Assembly (NCBI RefSeq): GCF_015477835.1
Contig: NZ_JADLQN010000001.1
Coordinates: 930,001-994,000 of the forward strand
Direction of reading: 5' to 3'
Source: Nocardia higoensis
Lineage (GTDB): Bacteria > Actinomycetota > Actinomycetes > Mycobacteriales > Mycobacteriaceae
Length of the DNA stretch: 64,000 bases
Part shown: piece after piece, positions 36,770 through 46,183 of the stretch
Layout of the letters: every line of letters starts with the position of its first letter
Numbering within the stretch: the stretch's first letter is position 1
Translations under genes and position numbers: made by a program
The notes under the pieces: model-generated
What the model was told of the DNA's origin: nothing
Seen by the model: only the letters and a program-made list of their open reading frames with translations
The model's database searches: none

Positions 36770-38815
36770 ATGAAGAGGACCCTTCGGCGTCGGTCGTCGG
36801 CGGCATCGACCGTCTTGCTGGCTGCGACGATGATCGTCGCGCTGGCAGGGATGCCTGCCAGCGCGGCCCCGGACGGCGGCGCCGACGGCGCCCGCTGGCT
36901 GTCCGACTACGAAGCACCACCGAAGTACCCCGATGTGCACATCGAGTGGGATGTACCGCTCACCATGAGTGACGGCACGGTGTTGAAGGCGAACGTCTAC
37001 CGCCCTGCGGATGCGCGCGGGCCGATCGCCGAGAAGACGCCCACGATCGTCAACATCACGCCTTACACCAAGCTGTTTCAGATGCTGATCGACTCCGCGA
37101 TCGCGACACCGGCCCTCTACGACGCTCTCAACCGGTTGCTGAAGCTGGCCGACTTCTCGGCGGTCGGGATGGGCGGGCTGTCGGATATGGCCCAGAACAT
37201 CCCCGCAGGTGTCGGGCGGATCTTCGCCGGCGTCGACCGCAAGCTGATCCAGAGCGGCTACTCGGTCGCGGTGGTGGACGCGCGGGGTACAGGGTTCTCA
37301 CAGGGGGTGTGGGATGTGCTCGGCGAACGTGAGCAACTCGATGCCGCCGAGATCGTCGACTGGGCGGGAAGTCAGCCGTGGTCGACCGGCGATGTCGGCA
37401 TGACCGGCGCGTCGTACTGTGCGATCAACCAGCTGCACGCCGCCCAGAAAGGCGCGAAGGCGCTGAAGGCGATCTTCCCGGTCGACGCGGGCAATGATCT
37501 GTCCCATGACATCATCAACACCGGTGGCGGGTTCGGCGTGGGCTTCCTCGTCCCCTGGATCACCTTCGTCAATACGACGAAGGCGTTGCCCGACATCATA
37601 TCGATGCTGACGGGATCGTTCGACTGGAAATGGCTCGAGGATCGCGTGAGCAGCCCCTTCACCATGGCGGATGCCCTGCTCGGCTACTTCTTCAGTGCCA
37701 CATGGGAATTGATGCCTGCGTCCACGCAGAACGTCTGGCAGTCGAGCAGCGACAGACACAAAGCCTGGCTGGGCAGCGGCGTCGACAACGTCGAGGTGCC
37801 GACCTTCATGGTGGGCAGCTGGTTCGATCTGTTCGCCTACTCCGAGATCAAGGCGTTCGAGCAGATTCCGCTGTCCTCGGACAAGAAGAAGTTGATGATG
37901 GGCAACGGCTACCACATCACTCCGCTCGGGCGTCACGGCGAGCCCGGTACACCACCCCGGCTCGATGTCCTGCAACGCGCGTGGTTCGACAGGTGGCTCA
38001 AGGGCATCGACAACGGTATCGACCGATACGACCCCATCACCTTGTTCCAGCAAGGCGGAGGCTGGACCAGTGTCGACACCTTCCCTCGACCTGATGCCGT
38101 CCATCGGCGCCTCTACCTTTCCGCAGCGCCGAGCGGTACGACCAGCTTCCCCGTCGCCCACGACGGCAGCTTGACCGCCGAGCCGCCCACGGAGAGCAGA
38201 CGACTCACCGTCACCCCGGGGCTTGCCACGGTGTGCTCGCGGGACTCGGCGCAGATCACTGCCGGCATCACCTCGGTGTTCGATATCTGTGCCAAAGACA
38301 GCAGGGTGGCCGAAACCAGCGCGCTGACTTTCACCAGCCCGCCGGTCGATGCGCCGACGACGATCTCGGGTCCGATCGCGCTGCATCTGAACACGGTTCA
38401 CGACACGACCGACGGATTCTGGACCGCCACGGTGAACGATGTCGCCCCTGACGGCACGTCGACGGCGATCACCTCAGGTCAGCTCGTCTCCTCGATACGC
38501 ATGATCGACGAAGGCAAGTCGACCCGATCCGCCAACGGTGATTACACCGACCCGTACCCGACGCTCGCGATCGAAGACCGCCTCCCGGTCGTGCCCGGTC
38601 AGCCGACCGTGCTCGACATCAGCATGCGTGCCACCGATGCGATTCTGAAGCCGGGGCATCGGTTGCGCATCGACGTGTTCGCGAGCAACTTCCCCCGTGC
38701 TGTTCCGTCCGGGCCGACCCTGGTCGACAGCGAGCTCGCGCCTCAACACCTCCAGCTCGACCCGCAGGCGCCGAGCTACGTCAACATTCCGGTCGGCGGA
38801 AATCCACGCTGGTGA
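36770..38815 (+). CDS. Secreted CocE/NonD family alpha/beta-hydrolase
   Basis: A 681-residue exported protein. A Sec signal peptide with MIVALAGMPASA-A cleavage opens it. The X-Pro dipeptidyl-peptidase-like hydrolase domain follows, with the nucleophile elbow MTGASYCAINQLHA (G-x-S-Y) and an earlier VVDARGTGFSQG. The C-terminal jelly-roll (about 480-680) has RRLYLSA, PISGPIALHLN-type and GHRLRIDVFASNFPR sequences. The family includes cocaine esterase, glutaryl acylases and PepX; substrate unknown. GGGGAGATGA precedes the ATG. The promoter region carries a TetR-like operator. Confidence 0.9.
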   Translation: MKRTLRRRSSAASTVLLAATMIVALAGMPASAAPDGGADGARWLSDYEAPPKYPDVHIEWDVPLTMSDGTVLKANVYRPADARGPIAEKTPTIVNITPYTKLFQMLIDSAIATPALYDALNRLLKLADFSAVGMGGLSDMAQNIPAGVGRIFAGVDRKLIQSGYSVAVVDARGTGFSQGVWDVLGEREQLDAAEIVDWAGSQPWSTGDVGMTGASYCAINQLHAAQKGAKALKAIFPVDAGNDLSHDIINTGGGFGVGFLVPWITFVNTTKALPDIISMLTGSFDWKWLEDRVSSPFTMADALLGYFFSATWELMPASTQNVWQSSSDRHKAWLGSGVDNVEVPTFMVGSWFDLFAYSEIKAFEQIPLSSDKKKLMMGNGYHITPLGRHGEPGTPPRLDVLQRAWFDRWLKGIDNGIDRYDPITLFQQGGGWTSVDTFPRPDAVHRRLYLSAAPSGTTSFPVAHDGSLTAEPPTESRRLTVTPGLATVCSRDSAQITAGITSVFDICAKDSRVAETSALTFTSPPVDAPTTISGPIALHLNTVHDTTDGFWTATVNDVAPDGTSTAITSGQLVSSIRMIDEGKSTRSANGDYTDPYPTLAIEDRLPVVPGQPTVLDISMRATDAILKPGHRLRIDVFASNFPRAVPSGPTLVDSELAPQHLQLDPQAPSYVNIPVGGNPRW

Positions 38816-38879
38816 CACGGGCCCGCAGCGGCCGGTAGCCCGCCGGGGAGCGGGGAACCATGTGATATTCGAAAGTACC

Positions 38880-38896
38880 GAATACTTAGAGTATTC
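38880..38896 (+). promoter_or_regulatory. Operator and leaderless promoter of the TetR gene
   Basis: GAATACT-TAG-AGTATTC is a perfect palindrome. Its centre contains the -10 TAGAGT (38887-38892), which ends 6 nt before the ATG at 38899. This layout gives tight autorepression of a leaderless mRNA. Confidence 0.65.
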
Positions 38897-38898
38897 CC

Positions 38899-39522
38899 AT
38901 GGCCGAGATGACCCCACCGATCAGTCGCCGCCGCCGAGAGACCCGTCGGCGACTGATCGAAGCCGCGCTCGAGGTCTTCGCCGAGCGCGGCTTCGGCAGC
39001 AGCACGGTGGATCAGGTGTGCGAACGAGCCGGGTTCACCAAGGGGGCCTTCTACTCCAACTTCGCGGCGTTGGACGAACTGTTCCTGGCAGTGTGGGAAC
39101 AGCGCTCGGCGCAGATGCTCGCCGACGTCGAAGCACTGCTGGCCGGTCGAATGCACTCGCGGGTCGTTTCGATCCGCGACATCGTCGAACAGGTGCTCCA
39201 GACGATTCCCGTCGACGACAAGTGGTATCGCCTCACGGCCGAATTCACCGCCCATTCCCTGCGTAACCCGGCGCTCAAGCGGGTGGTCGCCGCCCGCGAA
39301 GAGGCCATCCTCGCCACGCTGATGCCCCTGCTCGAGCAGCTTGTCGCTCAATTGGGGCGCGAAGTCATCGACGCCGCGCGGTTCGGTCCCGCATTGGTCG
39401 CCGTTCACGACGGCACGACCGTGCAATGCCTCATCGACTCCGATACCGACGCCGCGCGAGCCCGCCGGGCCGACTTGTTCGTCCTGCTCGTCGAGCACCA
39501 CACCAGAGAGATCCGTTCCTGA
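38899..39522 (+). CDS. TetR family transcriptional regulator
   Basis: A 207-residue regulator. The N-terminal HTH is RLIEAALEVFAERGFGSSTV, then VCERAGFTKGAFYSNFA with the conserved Tyr in the recognition helix region. The C-terminal ligand domain (70-205) contains a hydrophobic helix set (YRLTAEFTAHSLRNPALKRV) usual in the family. It probably represses itself and, from a shared half-site, the divergent MBL and CocE hydrolase genes. The inducer is unknown. No Shine-Dalgarno is seen before the ATG. Confidence 0.9.
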   Translation: MAEMTPPISRRRRETRRRLIEAALEVFAERGFGSSTVDQVCERAGFTKGAFYSNFAALDELFLAVWEQRSAQMLADVEALLAGRMHSRVVSIRDIVEQVLQTIPVDDKWYRLTAEFTAHSLRNPALKRVVAAREEAILATLMPLLEQLVAQLGREVIDAARFGPALVAVHDGTTVQCLIDSDTDAARARRADLFVLLVEHHTREIRS

Positions 39523-39588
39523 CCGACACCGCAGCCGATGACCTCGTGGTCGGCGCGGTCCTCGCGGGGGCCGACATCGCCGATTCGC

Positions 39589-40059
39589 TCATGCCGGTCG
39601 GTCGAGGCGACGCAATTCGCTGAGCACCATCCGAACGACCTGCGGGACAGCGGCGGCGACCGGGGCGGACAGCCCGACGCCCAGGTCCAGGGATGCCGCT
39701 TCGACGGCGAGGACGACGAGTTCGCGTGGCACACGGTCGAGGGCGCGTCCCAACAGCAGCGCGTCCGGGATGCCCAGTGCGTGCGAGCTCGTGGGATAGG
39801 TGCCCCCGGGCAGGGCATCGACGGTGGTGCGCCAGATCCGGCCCGGCGTGGAGGGTTCGCACAGCACCGCGTCGACGACGACGGCGAGGTCGGCGCCGGT
39901 CCAGGCGTCCAGCAGACCGGCAGGCTCACCGTCGCACACCGTCACCACGACCTCGGGCAGATCGAGTGCGGCTATGGCGCGAGCCACGTGCGGGCCGACG
40001 CCGTCGTCGCTGCGGTACTCGTTGCCCACGGCGACGACAGCGACGCGTCGCGGGCTCAT
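39589..40059 (-). CDS. [NiFe] hydrogenase maturation protease (HyaD/HybD family)
   Basis: A 156-residue endopeptidase that trims the C terminus of the hydrogenase large subunit after nickel insertion. Family landmarks are VVAVGNEYRSDDGVGPHVA with the nickel-sensing acidic residue, VCDGEPAGLLDAWTGADLAV, and SSHALGIPDALLLG. Its ATG overlaps the stop of the large-subunit gene (ATGA), the usual order. It is the last gene of the six-gene operon. The general Hyp maturation genes are not in the window. Confidence 0.9.
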   Translation of the reverse strand: MSPRRVAVVAVGNEYRSDDGVGPHVARAIAALDLPEVVVTVCDGEPAGLLDAWTGADLAVVVDAVLCEPSTPGRIWRTTVDALPGGTYPTSSHALGIPDALLLGRALDRVPRELVVLAVEAASLDLGVGLSAPVAAAVPQVVRMVLSELRRLDRPA

Positions 40060-41348
40060 CGACGAACCATCTGCAGGTCGAGGAAGTGCGCCGAGCAGGA
40101 GATGCACGGGTCGTAATTGCGGATCGTGCGTTCGCACAGAGCGGTGAGCGCGGCATCGTCGAGGTCGAGACCGGCCGCGACGGTTCGGCGCAGGTCGTCT
40201 TCGATCACGGCCTGGTTCTGCGATGTCGGCGGAATGATCGTCGCGGAGCCGACGAGGCCGTCGGGCCCGATCTCGTAACGGTGGTAGAGCAGCCCCCGCG
40301 GCGCTTCGCTGACGCCGTGGCCCACCCCGGCGCGCGGCGGCGCCGGCACCGCCGGGCGCGGCGGAACGACGTAGCCCGCGATCAGTCGCAGCGCCTCGTC
40401 GAGGGCGTAGACGACTTCGACAGCGCGGACCAGGATGCTGCGGAACGGGTTTCGGCACTCGTCACCGAGACCGATGTCGGCGGCGAGCTGGCGAGCGAGC
40501 GGTGAGAGCTGCCGGGAGTTCAGCGTGTAGCGGGCCAACGGGCCGGTGAGGTAGGGCGCCCCGTCGAGCAGCGCGTGCAGCGCGGTGGAATGCGGCACCT
40601 GCCGCTCGACCACATGTGCCGGGAACTCCGCTGCCGGGAACCGGAGTCCGGTGCTGGTGCGCACGTCGCCGGATTCGACGGCGTATCGGTGCGGTTCGAC
40701 GGCGGCGAGCATCGGGTGGTCGAGTTCCACGTCGGGGAAGTCGAAGCCGGCGACTCGGCGTGCGGTGTCGATGGCGTCGTCGAGGGCGCGGCGCAACTGC
40801 TCGGCGAGCGAGATCAGCTCGGCGCGCGCCGGAACGGCGTAGAACCCGCCGACCCGCACGTTGATGGGATGGATCGCCCGGCCGCCGAGGAGTTCCATCA
40901 GGCTGTTGCCCGCCTTCTTCACCGCCAAGCCCTGCTCGACGAGGTCACGATGCCGCGCGGCGAGCGCGATCGCGTCGGGATATCCGTAGAAGTCGGGGAT
41001 GTGCAGCAGATGGATGTGTAGCGAATGGCTCGATATCCACTCGCCGCAATACAACAGTCGGCGCAGGTCGGCCAGCGGTGGATCCAGTGCGATCCCGCAC
41101 GCCTGCTCGATGGCGTTGCAGGCGCTGACCTGGTACGCCACCGGGCAGATACCGCAGATGCGCGAGGTGATGTCCGGTGGCTCGGTGTAGGCGCGACCGC
41201 GCAGAAAGGCCTCGAAGAAGCGCGGCGGCTCGTAGATGTTCAGTTCGGCGCGTTCGACCGTCGTGCCGTCGACGGTGATCCGCAGGGCGCCTTCGCCTTC
41301 CACTCGCGCGAGCGAGCTGACCTTCAGCTGCCTACTCCGATGGCTCAT
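40056..41348 (-). CDS. Group 3b [NiFe] hydrogenase large (alpha) subunit
   Basis: A 430-residue catalytic subunit. The N-terminal motif is [12 protein letters not shown], with Cys65 and Cys68 as nickel ligands. The C-terminal motif is [13 protein letters not shown], with Cys415 and Cys418, and a short tail of 9 residues after His421 that the maturation protease should remove. The sequence type (bidirectional NADP-linked, also called sulfhydrogenase) is set by the company of a diaphorase and a beta subunit. It would oxidise or evolve H2 in the cytoplasm to balance NADPH, mainly in hypoxia or fermentation-like states. The gene overlaps the small subunit by 17 nt. Confidence 0.95.
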   Translation of the reverse strand: MSHRSRQLKVSSLARVEGEGALRITVDGTTVERAELNIYEPPRFFEAFLRGRAYTEPPDITSRICGICPVAYQVSACNAIEQACGIALDPPLADLRRLLYCGEWISSHSLHIHLLHIPDFYGYPDAIALAARHRDLVEQGLAVKKAGNSLMELLGGRAIHPINVRVGGFYAVPARAELISLAEQLRRALDDAIDTARRVAGFDFPDVELDHPMLAAVEPHRYAVESGDVRTSTGLRFPAAEFPAHVVERQVPHSTALHALLDGAPYLTGPLARYTLNSRQLSPLARQLAADIGLGDECRNPFRSILVRAVEVVYALDEALRLIAGYVVPPRPAVPAPPRAGVGHGVSEAPRGLLYHRYEIGPDGLVGSATIIPPTSQNQAVIEDDLRRTVAAGLDLDDAALTALCERTIRNYDPCISCSAHFLDLQMVRR

Positions 41349-42105
41349 CGTGGTCCCTTTCCGCGAAGTCCGGCTCGGCAGCGGCGAAAGTGGTGAACAC
41401 ACGGTCGATCTCGCCCTGCGACATGCCGTTGACGCGCAGAATGGGCAGCAGGGCACGCACATTCGGCTTCGCCATCGGCCCGAAACAGCCGAAGCAGCCG
41501 CGGTGGTAGGCCGGGCACAGGGCGCCGCATCCGGCCTGGGTGACGGGGCCGAGGCAAGGTACCCCGTCGGCGACCATGATGCAGGTGGTTCCGCGACGTT
41601 TGCATTCGGTGCACACGCTGGTGTTCGGGATGTCGGGCTCGCGGCCGGCGAGCAGTGCGGTCAGGGTGTCCAGCAGCTGACGACGGTCGATCGGGCAGCC
41701 ACGCAGTTCGAAATCCACCGGCACGTGCTCGGAGATGGCGGTGGAGGTCGCGAGCGTGGAGATGTATTGCGGGTCGGCGTAGACCACGGAGGTGAATTCG
41801 GCGACGTCGGCGAAGTTGCGCAACGCTTGTATCCCCCCGTGGGTGGCGCACGCCCCGATCGCGACCAGTCGCCGGGACTGCCGGCGAATCTCCATGATTC
41901 GTTCCCGCTCCTGAGGTGTGGTGACCGAGCCCTCCACCAACGACACGTCGTAGGGGCCGGGCTCCACCGCGCTGGAGGCCTCCAGGAAATGGGCGATCCG
42001 TATCCGACCTGCGAGGGCCAGCAACTCGTCCTCACAGTCGAGGAGCGTGAGCTGGCAGCCGTCGCAGGAGGTGAACTTCCACACCGCCAGTGTCGGGGTG
42101 GACAT
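41332..42105 (-). CDS. Group 3b [NiFe] hydrogenase small (delta) subunit
   Basis: A 257-residue FeS subunit. Cysteines for three 4Fe-4S clusters are visible: [14 protein letters not shown] and GACATHGG for the proximal cluster, then [30 protein letters not shown] for the others. There is no Tat signal, so the enzyme is cytoplasmic, as expected for group 3. The ATG at 42105 overlaps the stop of the diaphorase gene by 1 nt. It carries electrons between the NiFe site and the diaphorase. Confidence 0.94.
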   Translation of the reverse strand: MSTPTLAVWKFTSCDGCQLTLLDCEDELLALAGRIRIAHFLEASSAVEPGPYDVSLVEGSVTTPQERERIMEIRRQSRRLVAIGACATHGGIQALRNFADVAEFTSVVYADPQYISTLATSTAISEHVPVDFELRGCPIDRRQLLDTLTALLAGREPDIPNTSVCTECKRRGTTCIMVADGVPCLGPVTQAGCGALCPAYHRGCFGCFGPMAKPNVRALLPILRVNGMSQGEIDRVFTTFAAAEPDFAERDHDEPSE

Positions 42106-42929
42106 CACAGCTCCCGCACGGCCAGCAGGGGACCGGCCACACCGTAGTCCACGATCGGACCGTCTCGGCAGAGCAGCAGCGGACCGAGCTGGCAGTGCCC
42201 GCAACGGCCGATGCCACACTGCATGTTCCGTTCCAGGGAGACCCGGATGTCGGTCACGGACAGTCCACGGCGCAGCAAGGCCTGTGCGCAGAAGCGCATC
42301 ATCGGCTCGGGACCACACAGGAACGCCGTGCTGTTTCCCGGGGCGAGCCCGAGCTGGTCGATCGGGTCGGAGACGAAGCCCACCGCCCCGGTCCAGCTCG
42401 ATGTGGGATGGTCCACGGTGCGGTGCAATTCGACCTCGTCGGAGGCTGCCCAGCGGTCCTGGTCGCGGCGGAAGAGGATGTCGGCCGGGGTCCTGGCGCC
42501 GGTGAGCACGATGACACGGCGGTATGCGCCGCGGTTTCCGAGCGCCGCGAGCACCACCGAACGCAATGGAGCCAGACCGACCCCGCCACCGATGACGACC
42601 AGATCACGTCCCGTCGCCGATTCCACGTCCCACCCGGTCCCGAACGGGCCGCGCACGCCGATCAGTCCGCCGATGGGCGTATCGGCCAGGGCACGGCTCA
42701 CCGCACCGACCGCGCGGATGGTGTGTTCGAGAATCCCGCCCCCGCCGGTGGGGTCTGCGCTGATCGAGATCGCGACTTCGCCCACGCCGTAGCGGTAGAG
42801 CATCATGAACTGGCCGGCTCGGAACGGCGGCGCGGCACGCTCGAGAGGCTCGAGCACCAGGGTGGTGGTGTCGGCTGTCTGCGGTGCGCGGCCGGTGACC
42901 CGATACCGGAGCATGGTTTCGGTACTCAC
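42105..42929 (-). CDS. Hydrogenase gamma subunit, FAD/NAD(P)-binding diaphorase
   Basis: A 274-residue ferredoxin-NADP reductase-like protein. It has an FAD domain ([20 protein letters not shown]), a nucleotide-binding domain ([31 protein letters not shown]) and a C-terminal 2Fe-2S-type cysteine cluster ([19 protein letters not shown]). It matches HydG/HyhG, which passes electrons to NAD(P)+. The GTG at 42929 overlaps the stop of the upstream gene (GTGA). The subunit defines this as a pyridine-nucleotide-coupled 3b enzyme. Confidence 0.92.
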   Translation of the reverse strand: MSTETMLRYRVTGRAPQTADTTTLVLEPLERAAPPFRAGQFMMLYRYGVGEVAISISADPTGGGGILEHTIRAVGAVSRALADTPIGGLIGVRGPFGTGWDVESATGRDLVVIGGGVGLAPLRSVVLAALGNRGAYRRVIVLTGARTPADILFRRDQDRWAASDEVELHRTVDHPTSSWTGAVGFVSDPIDQLGLAPGNSTAFLCGPEPMMRFCAQALLRRGLSVTDIRVSLERNMQCGIGRCGHCQLGPLLLCRDGPIVDYGVAGPLLAVREL

Positions 42930-43441
42930 GGTCGGCTTTCTTCCCGGCCGGTTCGGTCGGTGCGCTCGGGGGAGGGGGGATCGTCGCCAGGGTTGCGGTA
43001 GAGATCGAGCAGTCGAGCGCGGGTGGCCTGCAGCCGATCCAGCAGCGCAGCGAAGAGTGTCGAGATCAGGGCGAATCCGAATCCGGGGTCTGCCTGCGCG
43101 GCCTCGAGCAACCGGGCGGCGTCGAATTCGACGGCCTCGACGCGTTCGGCCGCCCGCGCGCCGAAATGCCACTGCTGTGGCGGCACCAGCCAGGACCAGC
43201 CGAGCAGATCGCCCTTGCCGAGGGATTGGATCACCACATCGCCCCGGCCGGGCACCCGCGCGTCCAGCAGTATCCGTCCGGAGCGGATCAGCCAGCACCG
43301 GTCGGCCGATTGTCCTTCCACGAGAACTCGCTGCCCGGCCCGGAAGGACACCTCGTGCCCGATCGCGGCGAGCACCGCCAGGTTCGCTCGGCTCAGCGGT
43401 GCCAGCCGAGGGAAAGCAGCCAGCTCGTCAACGGAGGGCAT
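42926..43441 (-). CDS. Cyclic-nucleotide-binding domain protein in the hydrogenase operon
   Basis: A 171-residue protein made almost wholly of a cNMP-binding beta barrel (10-125; VSFRAGQRVLVEGQSADRCW, GDVVIQSLGKGDLLGWSWLV). The phosphate-binding cassette is atypical (a Gly-Trp-Ser-Trp stretch where R-A-A/S is usual), so binding of cAMP is uncertain. There is no HTH. The C-terminal 45 residues are polar and Arg-rich. It overlaps genes on both sides, so it is co-expressed with the hydrogenase and may tune activity or localisation. Confidence 0.85.
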   Translation of the reverse strand: MPSVDELAAFPRLAPLSRANLAVLAAIGHEVSFRAGQRVLVEGQSADRCWLIRSGRILLDARVPGRGDVVIQSLGKGDLLGWSWLVPPQQWHFGARAAERVEAVEFDAARLLEAAQADPGFGFALISTLFAALLDRLQATRARLLDLYRNPGDDPPSPERTDRTGREESRP

Positions 43442-44573
43442 CGTGGGTGACTTCGCCGGACAGTGCCGCGAGAGCGGCCACTTCCTCGGTCAGATCGATC
43501 GCGGCCGGGCACCAGGCGATGCATCTTCCGCACCCCACGCACCCGGAGGTGCCGAACTGGTCGTACCAGGTACTCAGCTTGTGGGTGATCCACTGCCGAT
43601 ATCGGCTTTCGCCCGACTGCCGCACGCTGCCGCCGTGCAGGTAGGAGAAGTCCAGTTCGTAACACGACGCCCACTTCTCCCAGCGTTCGGCGTGTTCGCC
43701 GGTCACGTCGGTGACGTCCTCGACCGAGGTGCAGAAGCACGTCGGGCACACCATCGTGCAGTTGCCGCAGGTGAAGCAGCGACTCGCCACATCCTGCCAG
43801 TGGGGGGACTCGCGGGAATCGCGCAGCAGGGCGCGCAGGTCGACCTCCGGCATGACGCGGCCCATGCGGTCCGCCGCCGCCGACACCTGTGTGCGTGCCG
43901 CGTCGATCTGCGCGGTGGTCGCCGAGGCTCGCGGTGTCACCTCGGAGAGAATGCGGGCGCCGTCGTCGCTGCCCACATCGACGACGAACCGATGCCCGTC
44001 CTCGCCCACCTGCTCGGTCAGGGCGAGGTCGTAGCCCGGTGACACCGACGGGCCGGTGCCCATGGACGCACAGAAGCACACGCCGCCGGGCTCGGTGCAG
44101 TTCACCGCGACGACGAACAGCCCACGGCGGCGGGCGGGGGGAGCAGCCGGACGGGTCCCCCCGTCGAGTACGCGGCCGAGGACCGAGATCGCGGCGAGAT
44201 CACACCCGCGCACACCCAGGAACGCATACGGTTTCGGCGCCTCGTCGGGCGGGTCGGCGGCGTGTTCGTCGACCAGGTCCGCGGTGAGGTCGGCGATCTT
44301 GCGGCGCGGCGGGTGCAGGAAGGTCTTCCAGGAGCCGGGCCCGGCCGAATGCGCGAAAACCGCTCCATCGTCACGACGACGCACCCGATAGCGGCCGGGT
44401 TCGGCCTCCACGCCCCATCCGTCGGGCAGTGCCATCCCCGACGCCAGCTCGTCCAGGACGATCGCGCCGTCACGAAGTTGCGGCCCGATGACCCGATATC
44501 CCTGCTCAGCAAGTACTTCCACCAGCCGGTTCAAGCCGGTGCGGTCGATGATCTCGCTGTCGCCAGGAATCAT
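43428..44573 (-). CDS. Group 3b hydrogenase beta subunit (4Fe-4S dicluster protein)
   Basis: A 381-residue iron-sulfur protein, first gene of the hydrogenase operon. Two ferredoxin-type clusters lie near the C-terminal half: CFTCGNCTMVCPTCFC (about 270-285) and CVGCGRCIAWCP (about 350-361). The N-terminal part has LGVRGCDLAAISVLGRVL, matching the HydB/AsrA-like family. It relays electrons between the diaphorase and the catalytic pair. A DosR-like box is 70 nt upstream of the ATG. Confidence 0.92.
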   Translation of the reverse strand: MIPGDSEIIDRTGLNRLVEVLAEQGYRVIGPQLRDGAIVLDELASGMALPDGWGVEAEPGRYRVRRRDDGAVFAHSAGPGSWKTFLHPPRRKIADLTADLVDEHAADPPDEAPKPYAFLGVRGCDLAAISVLGRVLDGGTRPAAPPARRRGLFVVAVNCTEPGGVCFCASMGTGPSVSPGYDLALTEQVGEDGHRFVVDVGSDDGARILSEVTPRASATTAQIDAARTQVSAAADRMGRVMPEVDLRALLRDSRESPHWQDVASRCFTCGNCTMVCPTCFCTSVEDVTDVTGEHAERWEKWASCYELDFSYLHGGSVRQSGESRYRQWITHKLSTWYDQFGTSGCVGCGRCIAWCPAAIDLTEEVAALAALSGEVTHDALR

Positions 44574-45020
44574 GCTGTCCTCGGTTCGTCGGAGGGAGCT
44601 ATCGATCCGCTACCAGTCTGGTTCGTCCGTCGAGCGCACCGGCAGGGGCTAAAGTCCTCAGACCGGAGTCCGAGAGCCGCCGTCCTCCATCACCGCAGGT
44701 CTGCCCGTCGACGGCCGCTGCCGCCGCCGCTGACGGTGATCGGCTCGACCGACCGCGCCCGGCGCGGGACAGGGGTGATACCGGACGACGAACGGCGGCT
44801 GTCGCAACCCTGTAGCGGAGGCAACCGGAAGGCGATTTCTTCTGGCGGCTGATCGTCTGGTACACCCGGCACAATTCCGCGAAGAAGGGCGTGACCTCGA
44901 GGCGCTACACCCACCACATCGACACCGCCACCACCGCGACCGGATGCCCAGCCACCCGACCAGCCGGTTGATTCCGTGCCCGTGTTCGGCACGCTCGGCG
45001 TGTTCCTGTGACCGGAACGC
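44574..45020. other. Intergenic region upstream of the hydrogenase operon
   Basis: No supported gene lies in these 447 bases apart from the DosR-like box. A short open stretch on the + strand (44816-44971, 51 codons, no clear start) reads GDFFWRLIVWYTRHNS and could be a gene remnant; I cannot assign it. Confidence 0.4.
44643..44660 (-). promoter_or_regulatory. DosR/DevR-like box of the hydrogenase operon
   Basis: On the minus strand the site reads TGAGGACTTTAGCCCCTG. It matches 14 of 20 positions of the mycobacterial DosR consensus, including the core GGACTTTAG-N-CCC. It is 70 nt upstream of the first ATG. In Mycobacterium smegmatis the group 3b hydrogenase is known to be under DosR control in hypoxia, so the match has functional sense. 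Confidence 0.6.
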
Positions 45021-46133
45021 TCACGGACTTCGCGGGGGAGCGCAGTCGTGGGTGGTGGCCTCCGCCAATTCGGCGAGTACGGCCGCCACATCGTGCTCGG
45101 GTCCGAAGGCGCGCCGCTGCCGCGTCGCACCGTTGCCGCGGGCCGCCAACGCATCCGCCGCCTCGGCGACGAATTCCCGGTCGCCGAATTCGCAGAGCGC
45201 CGGGCCGATCAGATCGAGCAGTTCGCCGAACAGCTCACGTGCGGGCAGCACCCGCCCGTCCGCCGGCGCCAACGCATCGCCGTCCATCCCGCTGTAGGCC
45301 GCCTTCCAGTACGCCGCGCGCAGCAGCTCCGCGGGCACGTTCGGCGCGGCGCGCCCTTCGGCGATGGCGTGACGGGCGGTATGTACGGTCGCGCGCACCA
45401 GCGCCGCGAGGAGTGCGGTCTCGTCGGCGGTGGCGGGCACGTCACTGACCCGCACCTCGACGGTCGGAAAGGCGACCGATGGCCGGACATCCCAATAGAC
45501 CATCTTCTCGTCCAGGATGATGCCGCTGGTGAGCATCATCCGCACCATGGCGTCGTAGGCCTGAGCCGAGCCGAAATACGGCGGCGGTCCCGCGCTCGGC
45601 CAGCGCCGCCACAGGATGCTGCGCCAACTGGAGTACCCGGTGTCGGCCTCGCGGTAGATCGCGGAATTCGCGGTGAGGGCCAGGAATGTCGGCAACCAGG
45701 GGCGCAGGTGATCGCTCACCCGTACCGCGGTCTCACGATCCGGCACCGAGACATGCACATGGCAGCCACACAGGCCCTGTTCATGTGCGAGCATGCCGAA
45801 GTTCTCGGCAATGGCCCGGTAGCGCGGGGTGTCGGTGACCGGGAAGTCCTCGGGCACAGTCGGCGGAATCGCCACGGCCAGCAATCGCGCGTCGTTCACC
45901 TGCGCGCATCGCGCCACCAGCCACCGCTGCTCCCGCAACTGCCCGAGCAGGTCGGTGATGCTCGAATGCACGTCGGTGCTGGTCTCCACCTGACAGCGGG
46001 TCAGCTCCAACTGCAGGTCCACCCCCTGTTCCCGCATTGTCCGAGCCACCGCCTCGTTGCGCGCGGTAGGGGCGCCGGTGCCCGGGTCGACGAGCAGGAA
46101 CTCTTCTTCGACTCCGACCGTCGGCATGTCCAT
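45021..46133 (-). CDS. Carboxylate-amine ligase, GCS2 (YbdK/EgtA-like) family
   Basis: A 370-residue enzyme of the glutamate-cysteine ligase type 2 family. The N-terminal motif is TVGVEEEFLLVDPGTG, with further landmarks ELTRCQVETST, GCHVHVSVPDRE and FPTVEVRVSDVPA. It should make a gamma-glutamyl or related amide using ATP. YbdK has weak GCS activity, and EgtA of ergothioneine synthesis is a relative; no egtBCDE genes are beside it, so the product is unknown. The ATG at 46127 is an alternative start two codons later. It heads leftward as a single gene. Confidence 0.88.
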   Translation of the reverse strand: MDMPTVGVEEEFLLVDPGTGAPTARNEAVARTMREQGVDLQLELTRCQVETSTDVHSSITDLLGQLREQRWLVARCAQVNDARLLAVAIPPTVPEDFPVTDTPRYRAIAENFGMLAHEQGLCGCHVHVSVPDRETAVRVSDHLRPWLPTFLALTANSAIYREADTGYSSWRSILWRRWPSAGPPPYFGSAQAYDAMVRMMLTSGIILDEKMVYWDVRPSVAFPTVEVRVSDVPATADETALLAALVRATVHTARHAIAEGRAAPNVPAELLRAAYWKAAYSGMDGDALAPADGRVLPARELFGELLDLIGPALCEFGDREFVAEAADALAARGNGATRQRRAFGPEHDVAAVLAELAEATTHDCAPPRSP

Positions 46134-46183
46134 GCCCGCTGGTTAACCCGCCGCGCGCCGGTCAATCGCGCCGGTTACGGACC

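Noticed and set aside
44690..45154. A 154-codon minus-strand frame upstream of the hydrogenase operon
   Set aside because: It overlaps the end of the GCS2-type gene, has biased low-complexity composition and no family similarity.
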